Shown piece after piece: positions 34,142 through 42,208 of a stretch of 64,000 nucleotides of DNA (position 1 is its first letter; every line of letters begins with the position of its first letter). The notes under the pieces are model-generated. The model was given only the letters and a program-made list of their open reading frames with translations. It was not told the DNA's origin and made no database searches. The DNA is taken from contig NZ_JAUASX010000001.1 in the NCBI RefSeq assembly GCF_030345715.1, forward strand, positions 620,001-684,000, in the 5' to 3' direction. Made by a program: the position numbers and the translations under genes. Origin of the DNA: Solimonas sp. SE-A11. Its GTDB lineage: Bacteria; Pseudomonadota; Gammaproteobacteria; Nevskiales; Nevskiaceae.

Positions 34142-34675
34142 ATGCGCAAAGAATACGGCGCCGCGCTACGCGAACTCTTCGCGGCCCGCATGAAAGCGGA
34201 GTTCCCGGCCTGGCGTGAAGTGCCTGCGCCCAAGACCTGGTTCTTCCCCGGCGAGCGCCTGTATGTCCGCGACGATCACCCCGCGGCTTGGCAGGTCATC
34301 GTGCTGCAGCCCGACATGAAGGACCACGACAGCTTCGACATCGAGATCGGCTGGTCGCGCCTGAAGCGCGTGCCGGAGTTGTCGATGCGGCCCAGCCTGG
34401 AGTCACCGGACAGCGCTGAAGCACTGGCGCGTGAGGAGTATATCTGCCGTCTGAGTAGCCTGATACCCGCACGCGACCAGCCGGCGCCAGGGTGGATTCT
34501 CGATCCGCGTACTTATTCCACCGACTTCAACCAGATCATGGCGGCGATGACCGAAAGGCAGGTGAAGCTGACCAAGGAGCAGGCGCGTGCCGCGATGACG
34601 CCCTTCGTGGACGAAGCCTTTGCGGTGCTGGGCGACCGTGGCCTGTCCTGGCTGGAAAGTCGCCTAGCCGCCTAG
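34142..34675 (+). CDS. Protein of unknown function
   Basis: This 177-residue soluble protein starts MRKEYGAALRELFAARMKAE with a mixed alpha/beta pattern: TWFFPGERLYVRDDHPAAW, IVLQPDMKDHDSFDIEIGWS and a helical C-terminus (TKEQARAAMTPFVDEAFAVL). The WS-LKRVPE segment and stand-alone setting resemble small proteins of contact-dependent or polymorphic toxin neighbourhoods, but I cannot name the family. It is divergent from the DUF7832-like gene across 98 bases, and its stop overlaps that of the AraC gene by 4 bases. Confidence 0.65.
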   Translation: MRKEYGAALRELFAARMKAEFPAWREVPAPKTWFFPGERLYVRDDHPAAWQVIVLQPDMKDHDSFDIEIGWSRLKRVPELSMRPSLESPDSAEALAREEYICRLSSLIPARDQPAPGWILDPRTYSTDFNQIMAAMTERQVKLTKEQARAAMTPFVDEAFAVLGDRGLSWLESRLAA

Positions 34676-35694
34676 CCGCCGCGCGCCCGGAACTCCCCCG
34701 GCGAAGCCCCGTTCCACGCCCGGAACGCCCGCGCGAAGTTTGCCAGCGAGCTGTAGCCCAACTGCTGCGCGATATCCGTAAGCGTCAGCCGCGGATCTTC
34801 CAGCAGGCGCAGGCTGTCGCGTTGTCGCGCTTCGGCCAGCAGTTCGCGGAAGCCGCTGCCGCGCTTTTCCAGTTGCCGGTTCAGCGTGCGCGTGGAGGTA
34901 TGCAGGCGCTTCGCCACCTGTTCCAGCGTGGGATAGCGGGTGCCGTCGTTCACCAGCACCGCGCGCACCTGGTTGACCAGGTCGCGGTTGCGGCTGAGCA
35001 GGGAGAGCTCGCGCTCGCACTCGCGCTCGGCCAGCAGGGCGGAGACCTGGTCGGCGGTGCGCAGCGGCATGTCGAGATAGGCCGCCGGCACTCGGATCTG
35101 GGTGCAGGACGTGGAGAAGCGGGCCCGCGGCAGGCGCTCGCGGTAGCGAGCGTGGTACTCCGGCTCCGGGTAGTCGAACAACAGCTCGATCTCCGGGTCG
35201 GGCACCGGCAGCAACTGCTGCGCGATGGAGTACATGCTCACCACCAGTTGCTCGCAGGAGAAGCGCCGCAGGCTGCCATGGGCGATGGCCTCCTGGCCTT
35301 CCATCACGGCGTGGTCGCCGTCCTCGTAGAAGCGCAGCTGCCAGGCCGGCATGCGCAGCGTGGCTCCGAAGCGCTGGGCGAACGTGAGCATGTCGCGGAA
35401 GCGGGCCTGGCTCATCAGGCCGTAGCCGAGGATGCCGTGCGTCGTCAGCGTGGCCCGCAGGCCGAACTCGTAGCCCAGGGCGGGCTCGCCGGTGTGCTTC
35501 AGGGCGCGGATGCAGAGGCGGGCGTAGTCGTCGAGTAGGCTGATGCGGGCGTCCGGCTTCTGCAACAGCTCGGGGGTGATGGCCAGGCCGTCCAGCAGGG
35601 TCTCCCGCCGCACGCCGTAGCCGGCGGCTATGTCCAGCATCAGCAGCACGTAGCTGACGGGGACGGTGGGGACGATTAGGTCGTTGGCTCGCAT
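34672..35694 (-). CDS. AraC-family regulator with Arabinose_bd-type N-domain
   Basis: This 340-residue protein has an N-terminal ligand-binding domain of the OruR/Arabinose_bd type (VSYVLLMLDIAAGYGVRRET, GILGYGLMSQARFRDML) and a C-terminal double HTH. The first HTH is LEQVAKRLHTSTRTLNRQLE and the second LTLTDIAQQLGYSSLANFAR, followed by AFRAWNGASPGEFR. This branch commonly regulates catabolic genes for alcohols, fatty acids or amino acids. It is divergent from the M28-like lipoprotein gene with a 146-base gap. Its targets are not evident. Confidence 0.92.
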   Translation of the reverse strand: MRANDLIVPTVPVSYVLLMLDIAAGYGVRRETLLDGLAITPELLQKPDARISLLDDYARLCIRALKHTGEPALGYEFGLRATLTTHGILGYGLMSQARFRDMLTFAQRFGATLRMPAWQLRFYEDGDHAVMEGQEAIAHGSLRRFSCEQLVVSMYSIAQQLLPVPDPEIELLFDYPEPEYHARYRERLPRARFSTSCTQIRVPAAYLDMPLRTADQVSALLAERECERELSLLSRNRDLVNQVRAVLVNDGTRYPTLEQVAKRLHTSTRTLNRQLEKRGSGFRELLAEARQRDSLRLLEDPRLTLTDIAQQLGYSSLANFARAFRAWNGASPGEFRARGG

Positions 35695-35840
35695 ACCTGG
35701 ATTTTAGGTGTGGCGAGAAATGAATGCGAGATTGTCCGGAGATGAGAAGCGGGCCGGCCCCTGCCGGGCCGACAATGCGGCATACAACATCGACAGGGTC
35801 GCGGCCGCGCCGCAGGCCCCCTGTGCCCGAGGAGAGTCAT

Positions 35841-37406
35841 TTGCTGAAGAATGCCGCCATTGCCCTGGCCGCGGCCGGGACCCTGCTGCTTGCGTCCTGC
35901 GGATCGAGCACCGCCCCCAGCGGCGGCGGGGGCCGCAGCGTAGTGGACGCCGCCCCCTGCGCCCGCTCCACAGCCCCCGAGGCCCAGGGCATGCCCAGCA
36001 CCGAGCGCATCTACGGCTGGATCGAGGACCTGGTGGGCATCGGCTACCGTCGCACCGGCACGCTGGAAGGCGAAAAGGCCGCGGCCTATGTGAAGTGCCA
36101 GTTCGAGTCCCTGGGCCTGCAGGACGTCCACTACGAGACGGCCAAATCCTGGAACTGGAGCGCCACCCGTTCTAGCCTCAAGGTCAACGGGGAGGCGGTG
36201 GACAGCTTCCCGGTGGCGCACACCTACGTCACGGTGGATCAACCCTCGGTGTTCTCCACGGGGCCCAACGGTTTGTCGGCCGAGATCGTGGATATCGGCT
36301 CCGGCGTGCCGCTGCGTTCGGTCAAGGGCAAGATCGTGATGTTCGATCTCAAGTTCCTGATGCCGCCGGCGCTGCTGGCGCTGCAGATCGAGTTCCTGTG
36401 GGATCCGGGCTTGACCACACTCGAGCCGACTCTGGTGATCGGCAATCCCTTCGTCACCTCCTACGCCAGTACGGTGGAGCGGGCGATGGAGGATGGTGCG
36501 GTGGGCTTCATCGGCGTGCTCAGCGACTACTTCGACTCCAACAAGTACTACAACGAGTTCTACCGCCGCACGCAGGTGACGATCCCCGGCGTGTGGGTGA
36601 CCAGGAAGGAAGGCGCGCGCATTCGCGAGATGACCGCCAGCGGCGTGCCGGCCAGCGCCAACATGGTCATGGAGGGTTTCCGCAAGGAAGCCATCGGCCG
36701 CGCGGTGGTGGGCTTCCTGCCGGGCAAGAGCAAGGACACGATCATGGTGCAGTCGCACCACGACTCGGTGTTCTACGGCGCGGTGGAGGACGGCAGCGGC
36801 ACGGCCGCGGTGCTGGCGCAGGCGCAGTACTACGCCTCGCAGCCGGCTGATTCGCGCCAGAAGACCATGATGTTCGCCACTTTCGACACGCACTTCAGCG
36901 GCTACCAGGTGCACCGCGAGTTCGTGCGCAAGTACGTCATCGACAAGGAGACGCCCTACAACATCGTCGCCAACGTCACGCTGGAGCACATCGGCAAGCA
37001 GGGTATCAAGGGTGCCGACGACAAGCTGGAAATCACCGACAAGCCCGAGCTGCGCGCGATCATCGAGAACATGGGGCCCACGCTGAAGCTCAGCATGATC
37101 AACTCGGTGATCCGTCACGACCTGCGGCGTACGGCACTGATCTCCGGGCATGTGCTGTGTCCGATCGGCGCGCTGCCGACCGACGCCGGTTTCATCTGTG
37201 CCGCCGGCGTGCCCACGGCCAGCCTGATCGCGGGCCCCAACTACCTGTACGACTTGGCCGACACGCTGGACAAGGTGGCCAAGGATGACCTGGTGCCCGT
37301 CACCAAGGTGTTCATCGACCTGATCGATGCCATCGACTCCACGCCGACGGCTCTGATCGGCCTGCCGCTGAAGTCGCCGCTGTACGAAAGCGGCTCGCAG
37401 GACTGA
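35841..37406 (+). CDS. M28-like (PA-domain type) exported lipoprotein with altered metal site
   Basis: This 521-residue protein starts at TTG 35841, preceded by GGAGAGTCAT. The start gives MLKNAAIALAAAGTLLLASC, a lipoprotein signal with lipobox LASC. ATG starts upstream would bury the signal. Residues 100-250 resemble a PA insert (GKIVMFDLKFLMPP, EDGAVGFIGVLSDYF). The catalytic domain retains QSHHDSVFYGAVEDGSG, the first M28 His and bridging Asp. The usual Glu-Glu pair reads Thr-His (FATFDTHFSGYQ), the next Asp is Glu (VTLEHIG), and the last His is Tyr (LYDLADTLDK). It may use another chemistry or be a binding protein. It is followed 7 bases later by a lipase-like lipoprotein gene. Confidence 0.82.
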   Translation: MLKNAAIALAAAGTLLLASCGSSTAPSGGGGRSVVDAAPCARSTAPEAQGMPSTERIYGWIEDLVGIGYRRTGTLEGEKAAAYVKCQFESLGLQDVHYETAKSWNWSATRSSLKVNGEAVDSFPVAHTYVTVDQPSVFSTGPNGLSAEIVDIGSGVPLRSVKGKIVMFDLKFLMPPALLALQIEFLWDPGLTTLEPTLVIGNPFVTSYASTVERAMEDGAVGFIGVLSDYFDSNKYYNEFYRRTQVTIPGVWVTRKEGARIREMTASGVPASANMVMEGFRKEAIGRAVVGFLPGKSKDTIMVQSHHDSVFYGAVEDGSGTAAVLAQAQYYASQPADSRQKTMMFATFDTHFSGYQVHREFVRKYVIDKETPYNIVANVTLEHIGKQGIKGADDKLEITDKPELRAIIENMGPTLKLSMINSVIRHDLRRTALISGHVLCPIGALPTDAGFICAAGVPTASLIAGPNYLYDLADTLDKVAKDDLVPVTKVFIDLIDAIDSTPTALIGLPLKSPLYESGSQD

Positions 37407-37413
37407 TCGGGCC

Positions 37414-38715
37414 ATGAGGATCGCAGCCGTCGCGTGGCTGGCCCTGTTGCTCTGTGCCTGCGGCCCCGCGGGCGAGGGCGGCGATCCCGCCGGGAGCTTC
37501 GGGCTGAAGCGCGGCGCCGGGCCAGACGGCAGCTTCTACCCGCCGCCCGCGGACGGCAGCGGCAAGAGCCTGGCGACGCGCTGGCCGATCCTGCTGTCGC
37601 ACCCCTTCTCCTACACCGCGGAGCGCTCCTTCCGCGGTGACACGCAGCAGCCCGGCGGCGGCTTCGACGCCTATGGGGTCAAGGCCATGCTGGAAGCGGG
37701 TGGCGCGGTGGTGTACCAGCCGGACAAGCTGGCTTACGCCTCGCACGAGACGCGTGGCCAGTTGCTGTACAAGAAGTGCGCCGGCAGCAGCGTGGCCGAG
37801 CTGCTGTGCCAGGGGCGCAATCCCCGGGTGATCGACGGCGTGCATGCGGCCACGCTGGATTATTGCGCCGATGCCGCGCGGCGCGCGCGCAGCGGTTTCG
37901 CCGACGAGGCCTCCTGCCGCCGCGGCCTGCAGTTCAACGTCATCTGCCATTCGCAGGGCTGCCCGGACTCGCGCTACATGCTGGCGGCCGTGCGCAACGA
38001 GTTCAGCGGCGACCCCATGCACCGGCACGTGGCGAGCTGGACCTCCATGGCCGGCGCCAACAAGGGCACGGCGCAGGCGGACTGGATCCTCAAGGTCACG
38101 GCGTCCTGCCTGACGCCGGGTTGCCGCTCGCCGCTGGTGGACCTGGCGCTGGCGGCGGACTCCTACCGGCAGAACCAGGCACTGGTGGTCAATGGCAGCG
38201 AGTCGGCGGTGGCGCTGTCGCGCAAGTACATGATGATCACCACCGACATGGACTGCGAGCCCGGCTTCGGCAAGACCTGCCCGCCCAGCTTCAACCAGCG
38301 CTACCCGCTGCCGATGGACGCGGCCCACCCGGTGTTCTACCAGAGCTTCACCTCGCAGGTGGACGACATCGACCACCCCTGCTACTCGGGCAAGAAGTTC
38401 AACTGGCAGATCGTCATGGATGGCGAGGGTCCCAACGACGGCAACATCTCGGTGGACTCGCAGAAGTTCACCACCTACGGCCCCGAGGGCAGCGGCGGCG
38501 CCACGCCCGTGCTGCCGCGCTGGATCAGCGGCGTCTCTCTGGACCCCACCCGCCCGCACCCAGGGCTCAATCACATGGCCTATGCCGACTCGCGCGTGCC
38601 CGGCATGGACGAGGGCCGCATGAGCTGCAACGGCGAGGACAACAGCCTGTTCCGCTTCAGCCGCCTGGGCCTGTACCGCGACATCGTGGCGGAGCTGGCG
38701 CAGCGGGGCTACTGA
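37414..38715 (+). CDS. Lipase-like exported lipoprotein (alpha/beta hydrolase)
   Basis: This 433-residue protein has signal MRIAAVAWLALLLCACGPAG with a cysteine at the lipobox (LCAC). The fold follows family I lipases: RWPILLSHPFSYTAERSF, nucleophile FNVICHSQGCPDSRYML near residue 175, SWTSMAGANKGTAQAD, putative Asp region GPNDGNISVDSQKFTTYG and His region LNHMAYADSR. The elbow reads C-H-S-Q-G rather than G-H-S-x-G. Eight or more cysteines suggest disulfides in the periplasm or outer surface. It is tightly linked to the M28-like gene, and both are lipoproteins, so joint degradation of an extracellular polymer or lipid is plausible. Confidence 0.82.
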   Translation: MRIAAVAWLALLLCACGPAGEGGDPAGSFGLKRGAGPDGSFYPPPADGSGKSLATRWPILLSHPFSYTAERSFRGDTQQPGGGFDAYGVKAMLEAGGAVVYQPDKLAYASHETRGQLLYKKCAGSSVAELLCQGRNPRVIDGVHAATLDYCADAARRARSGFADEASCRRGLQFNVICHSQGCPDSRYMLAAVRNEFSGDPMHRHVASWTSMAGANKGTAQADWILKVTASCLTPGCRSPLVDLALAADSYRQNQALVVNGSESAVALSRKYMMITTDMDCEPGFGKTCPPSFNQRYPLPMDAAHPVFYQSFTSQVDDIDHPCYSGKKFNWQIVMDGEGPNDGNISVDSQKFTTYGPEGSGGATPVLPRWISGVSLDPTRPHPGLNHMAYADSRVPGMDEGRMSCNGEDNSLFRFSRLGLYRDIVAELAQRGY

Positions 38716-38791
38716 GCCTGTCCTTGTGCGAGCCTGCCAGGCCTTGGCACTCTAGTTCCCGGGAGAAGCACACCTCCGGACAGGGATCACC

Positions 38792-39355
38792 ATGCGCTAC
38801 CAGGGCCGCATCATCGAGTGGAACGACGCCAAGGGCTTCGGCTACATCGAATGGCATGGAGCGAGCGACAAGCTGTTCCTGCACATCAGTGCCTTTGCCG
38901 ACCGCAGCCGCCGGCCGCGCCTGGGTGACATCGTCACCTACGAGGCCGAGCGCGATCCGCAGGGCCGCCACCGGGCGGTCAAGGTCGCCTTTCCGGCCAG
39001 CGCCTCGCGCCCGCGGGATGATCCGGCGCGCCACGTCCGCCAGGAGCGTCGCCGGTCCGGGGGTGGCTGGCTGGGGGGCGTGATCATTGCGTCCATCTTT
39101 GCCGGCGGCCTGCACCTGTACTCGGGCTACCAGCAGGCCCGGCAGCCCGAGCTGGGGCCTGAGGTGACCGAGCCGGTGCAGTCCTTCGTGAAGCCGGTGC
39201 CGGTACGGGCGCCGGGCTTCAGTTGCGATGGCAAGGTCTACTGCTCCGAGATGAGCTCCTGCGACGAGGCGCGCTACTACCTGGCGCACTGCCCCGGCGT
39301 GAAGATGGACGGCGACGGAGACGGCAAGCCCTGCGAGAAATGGTGCGGGTACTGA
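38792..39355 (+). CDS. Cold-shock domain / transmembrane / Excalibur fusion protein
   Basis: This 187-residue protein has three parts. Residues 1-65 are a cold-shock nucleic-acid-binding domain (YQGRIIEWNDAKGFGYIEWH, KLFLHISAFADR). Residues about 90-112 form one membrane span (GGVIIASIFAGGLHLYSG). Residues 140-187 are an Excalibur domain with paired cysteines and a calcium-type loop (DGKVYCSEMSSCDEARYYL, KMDGDGDGKPCEKWC). The topology would place the RNA/DNA-binding part inside and the calcium-binding part outside. GGGATCACC precedes the ATG. Such fusions exist in proteobacteria, but their role is unknown. Confidence 0.85.
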   Translation: MRYQGRIIEWNDAKGFGYIEWHGASDKLFLHISAFADRSRRPRLGDIVTYEAERDPQGRHRAVKVAFPASASRPRDDPARHVRQERRRSGGGWLGGVIIASIFAGGLHLYSGYQQARQPELGPEVTEPVQSFVKPVPVRAPGFSCDGKVYCSEMSSCDEARYYLAHCPGVKMDGDGDGKPCEKWCGY

Positions 39356-39394
39356 CCCGGCTGGTGTAGCGCCGTTCGGTGACGCCCCTTTCCA

Positions 39395-39424
39395 GGGGGG
39401 CGGGAGGGGTGGGTGGGGCGGGGG
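39395..39424 (+). other. Potential G-quadruplex upstream of the histidine kinase gene
   Basis: Six G-runs of 3-6 bases are separated by single bases: G6-C-G3-A-G4-T-G3-T-G4-C-G5. One-base loops are the most stable quadruplex arrangement. It ends 62 bases before the ATG at 39487, on the coding strand, so it could form in DNA or in the mRNA leader. Confidence 0.6.
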
Positions 39425-39486
39425 CCGCCCGGCCGGAAGGCTGGTATCGTTCCGTAACCAAAGCCTCCGGAGGGTCAGGCAGCGCC

Positions 39487-41082
39487 ATGACCGGTACCTA
39501 CGATCCAGCCCTTGTCGCCCTCTCCCTGCTGGTGGCCATTCTCGCGTCCTATGCGGCCCTGAGCCTGGCCGCGCGGGTGACGGAGAGCCGGGACAGCGCC
39601 ACCCTGGGCTGGATCGTCGGCGGTGCCCTGGCGATGGGGGCAGGCATCTGGACCATGCATTTCATTGGCATGCTGGCCTTCAGCCTGCCGATCGCCATGG
39701 CTTTCGAGCTGAAGCTGACCGCCGTCTCCATGGCCTATGCCGTGGTGGCTTCGGCCATCGCCCTGACCGTTACCAGCCGGCCGCAGCTGCGCCTGCATTA
39801 CCTGTTGGGCGGTGGCCTGGTCATGGGCGCGGGCATCTGCGCCATGCACTACACCGGCATGGCCGCCATGCGCATGTCGCCGCCAATCCGCTACGACACC
39901 GGCCTGTTCCTGTCCTCGTTCGCCATCGCGGTGGGGGCCTCGGTGGTGGCGCTATGGCTCGCCTTCAACCTGCGCTCGCGCAGCGAGGGCACGGTGATCA
40001 AGCGCCTGGCCGCGTCCGCCATCATGGGCGTGGCCATCGCCGGCATGCACTACACCGGCATGAGCGCCGCGCAGTTCTCGCCCGGTGCCATGTGCCTGGC
40101 CGGCGGCGGTCCCTTCGCTCTGCAGGGTGACTCGCTGGCCTTCGTCATCGCCGGCGTGGTGGTGGGCCTGCTGGTGCTGGCGCTGATCGCCTCCACCGTG
40201 GACGCCCGGCTGTCGCAGCGCCGCGCCGTGATGATTGCCCGCCTGGAGAAATCGAACGAGGACCTGCAGCACCAGGTCGAGGCCCGCGAGCAGGCGCAGG
40301 CGGCGCTGAGCCAGAGCCTGGCCGAGCAGCAGCGGCTGGCTGAGATCCTGCAGACCCGCAGCGCCGAACTGGAGCGCTCCAACCGCGAGCTGGAGCAGTT
40401 CGCCTACGTGGCCTCGCACGACCTGCAGGCGCCGCTGCGCACCGTCAACGGCTTCGTGCAGTTGCTGGAGCGCAAGCTGCCGCAGGCCGAGGGCGAGGTG
40501 CGCGAGTACCTGAGCTTCATCTCCGAGGCCTCCAACCAGATGCGCGAATTGATCCGCGCCCTGCTGGAGCTGTCGCGCGTCGGCCAGAACGGCGTGCATG
40601 CCACGGATTTCCAGCTGCGCGAGGCGGTGGATGCCGCGCGCCTGGCGATGAAGGCGCTGATCGAGGAGCGCGGCGCGGTGATCGAGACCGGCGAGCTGCC
40701 CCAGGTGCATGCCGACCGCCCGCTGGTCACGCAGCTGCTGCAGAACCTGATCAACAACGCCATCAAGTTCCAGCCGCAGTCCCGCCCGCTGGTACGCATC
40801 GGCGCCTCGTGCGAGCCGGGAGAGTGGGTCGTGTCCGTGGAGGACCAGGGCATCGGCATCGAGGAGATGCACCAGAAGCGCATCTTCCAGATCTTCCAGC
40901 GCCTGCACACCTCGGACCGCTTCGAGGGCAACGGCATCGGCCTGGCCATCTGCGAGAAGATCGTGCATCTGCACGGCGGCCGCATCTGGGTCTCGTCAGA
41001 GATCGGCAAGGGCGCCACCTTCTCCTTCACGCTGCCGCGCCGGGAGGCTGAGCCGCCACCGCAGCCGCTGGAAGCAGCCTAG
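39487..41082 (+). CDS. MHYT-domain sensor histidine kinase
   Basis: This 531-residue protein has seven predicted membrane helices bearing the three MHYT motifs (WTMHFIGM near 57, CAMHYTGM near 121, AGMHYTGM near 190). This domain is thought to sense O2, CO or NO through a bound metal. A coiled coil at about 250-305 (LEKSNEDLQHQVEAREQAQA) leads to the kinase: His311 in FAYVASHDLQAPLRTVNGF, N-box QNLINNAIKFQ, G1 VEDQGIGIEEMHQ and G2 GNGIGLAICEKIVHLHGG. No receiver domain or adjacent response regulator is present, so it is an orphan. GGAGGG lies 12 bases before the ATG. The phytochrome-like HK subtype is suggested by RIFQIFQRLH. Confidence 0.9.
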   Translation: MTGTYDPALVALSLLVAILASYAALSLAARVTESRDSATLGWIVGGALAMGAGIWTMHFIGMLAFSLPIAMAFELKLTAVSMAYAVVASAIALTVTSRPQLRLHYLLGGGLVMGAGICAMHYTGMAAMRMSPPIRYDTGLFLSSFAIAVGASVVALWLAFNLRSRSEGTVIKRLAASAIMGVAIAGMHYTGMSAAQFSPGAMCLAGGGPFALQGDSLAFVIAGVVVGLLVLALIASTVDARLSQRRAVMIARLEKSNEDLQHQVEAREQAQAALSQSLAEQQRLAEILQTRSAELERSNRELEQFAYVASHDLQAPLRTVNGFVQLLERKLPQAEGEVREYLSFISEASNQMRELIRALLELSRVGQNGVHATDFQLREAVDAARLAMKALIEERGAVIETGELPQVHADRPLVTQLLQNLINNAIKFQPQSRPLVRIGASCEPGEWVVSVEDQGIGIEEMHQKRIFQIFQRLHTSDRFEGNGIGLAICEKIVHLHGGRIWVSSEIGKGATFSFTLPRREAEPPPQPLEAA

Positions 41083-41102
41083 GGAAGCTCTGACCTCATT
41101 TG

Positions 41103-41212
41103 CCGTTCGCCCTGAGCTTGTCGAAAGGTAGGCGGCAACGGATTGAGAGACCTGGCGGGTAGCCCGCCGATGCTTCGATCCTTCGACAGGCTCAGGACTT
41201 CAGCACGAACGG
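41103..41212. repeat. REP-like palindromic repeat, third copy (inverted pair)
   Basis: CCGTTCGCCCTGAGCTTGTC (from 41103, running to GAAAGG at 41128) and CTTCGATCCTTCGACAGGCT (from 41173, running to CGAACGG at 41212) are inverted relative to each other. They flank about 45 bases. It is the same family as 18717 and 32975, in the gap after the histidine kinase. The rest of the gap up to 41363 shows no gene. Confidence 0.8.
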
Positions 41213-41363
41213 ACTTCTTCAGGGGCTCGGCCTTGCCCCCGGCCGCAGGAGGGTTTCTCTTCGCGGCACGCGCCGGGCTGGACGCCGCCATCCGCATGCT
41301 ATTGTGGTTCCCATAACGAGACGGCCGCCCAGCGCCGCGAGCCCTACAGAGGAGAGTGACAGC

Positions 41364-41453
41364 ATGTACAGCCCCCCGCGTGCGCGGAACAGCGCCTGCC
41401 GTTGCCGCGTCCCTCATCGATGGGCCGGCGGTTGGCCGATGCCCCGGCTTTGA
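41364..41453 (+). CDS. Short upstream reading frame (29 codons), possible leader
   Basis: The ATG at 41364 has GGAGAG 7 bases ahead, the best ribosome site in this gap. It encodes MYSPPRARNSACRCRVPHRW followed by nine more residues. The TGA at 41451-41453 stands 2 bases before the ATG of the DUF305 gene. It could couple translation of that gene, or be a chance frame. No family is recognisable. Confidence 0.35.
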   Translation: MYSPPRARNSACRCRVPHRWAGGWPMPRL

Positions 41454-41455
41454 GC

Positions 41456-42148
41456 ATGGCCGCGCGACGTTCCCTGGGTATCGCCGTGGTGCTGGTTCTT
41501 GCCGGCCTGGCCACGCTGGCGGTGCAGCAGCAGCTTGCACTGCGATCCGTGCGGGCCGAGTTGGCCGCGGTGGCGGGCAGCCCCATCGACGTCGGCTTCG
41601 CGCAGTCCATGAGCCTGCATCACCAGCAGGCCATCGCCATGTCCAAGTTCATGCTGGACGGGCGGCCCACCGGCCTGGGCCGGCTGGCGCAGACCATCGC
41701 CGACGCACAGATCGCCGAGTTGGGCCAGATGTACGGCTGGCTGCGCCTGTGGAACCAGCCCTTCGTGCCGCCCACGCGCGGCATGGACTGGATGCTGCTC
41801 GGCAGCGAGCCGCCCGACGCGGCGCTGAGCAAGTACCTGCTGGATTGTAGCCGCTCGCCCACCGGCATGACCGGCCTGGCCACGCCGGAACAGATCAACC
41901 GCCTGCGCCAGATCGAAGGCGCCGAGCGTGACCGGCATTTCCTTACGCTGATGCTGGCGCACCACGAGGGCGGGGTGCCCATGGCGCGCTTCGCCGCGGA
42001 CAACGGCCGCGTGGCGGCGGTGCGCGAACTGGCGGCGCGAGTGGTGATGGAGCAGTCGCGCGAGATCGACATGATCCAGCGGATGCTGGCGATCCTGGCG
42101 CAGCAGGCCGCGGACGGCGGCGCCTCCGCAGGCGGCGCATCGAAGTAG
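41456..42148 (+). CDS. DUF305-family membrane-anchored protein
   Basis: This 230-residue protein has one N-terminal membrane span (RRSLGIAVVLVLAGLATLAV), then a periplasmic DUF305 domain built of ferritin-like helices: FAQSMSLHHQQAIAMSKFML near residue 45, and LTLMLAHHEGGVPMARFAAD near 165. The paired His motifs (SLHHQQAI, LAHHEGGV) are the family hallmark and suggest metal, often copper, binding. In-frame earlier starts at 41402 (TTG) and 41420 exist; 41456 is chosen because the short upstream frame ends beside it. Its neighbours are exported proteins. Confidence 0.85.
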   Translation: MAARRSLGIAVVLVLAGLATLAVQQQLALRSVRAELAAVAGSPIDVGFAQSMSLHHQQAIAMSKFMLDGRPTGLGRLAQTIADAQIAELGQMYGWLRLWNQPFVPPTRGMDWMLLGSEPPDAALSKYLLDCSRSPTGMTGLATPEQINRLRQIEGAERDRHFLTLMLAHHEGGVPMARFAADNGRVAAVRELAARVVMEQSREIDMIQRMLAILAQQAADGGASAGGASK

Positions 42149-42208
42149 AGCATCGAAAAACGCATTGAGACAACGGGCCGCCCACGCGGCGGTGCATGGA
42201 GACGCAGC

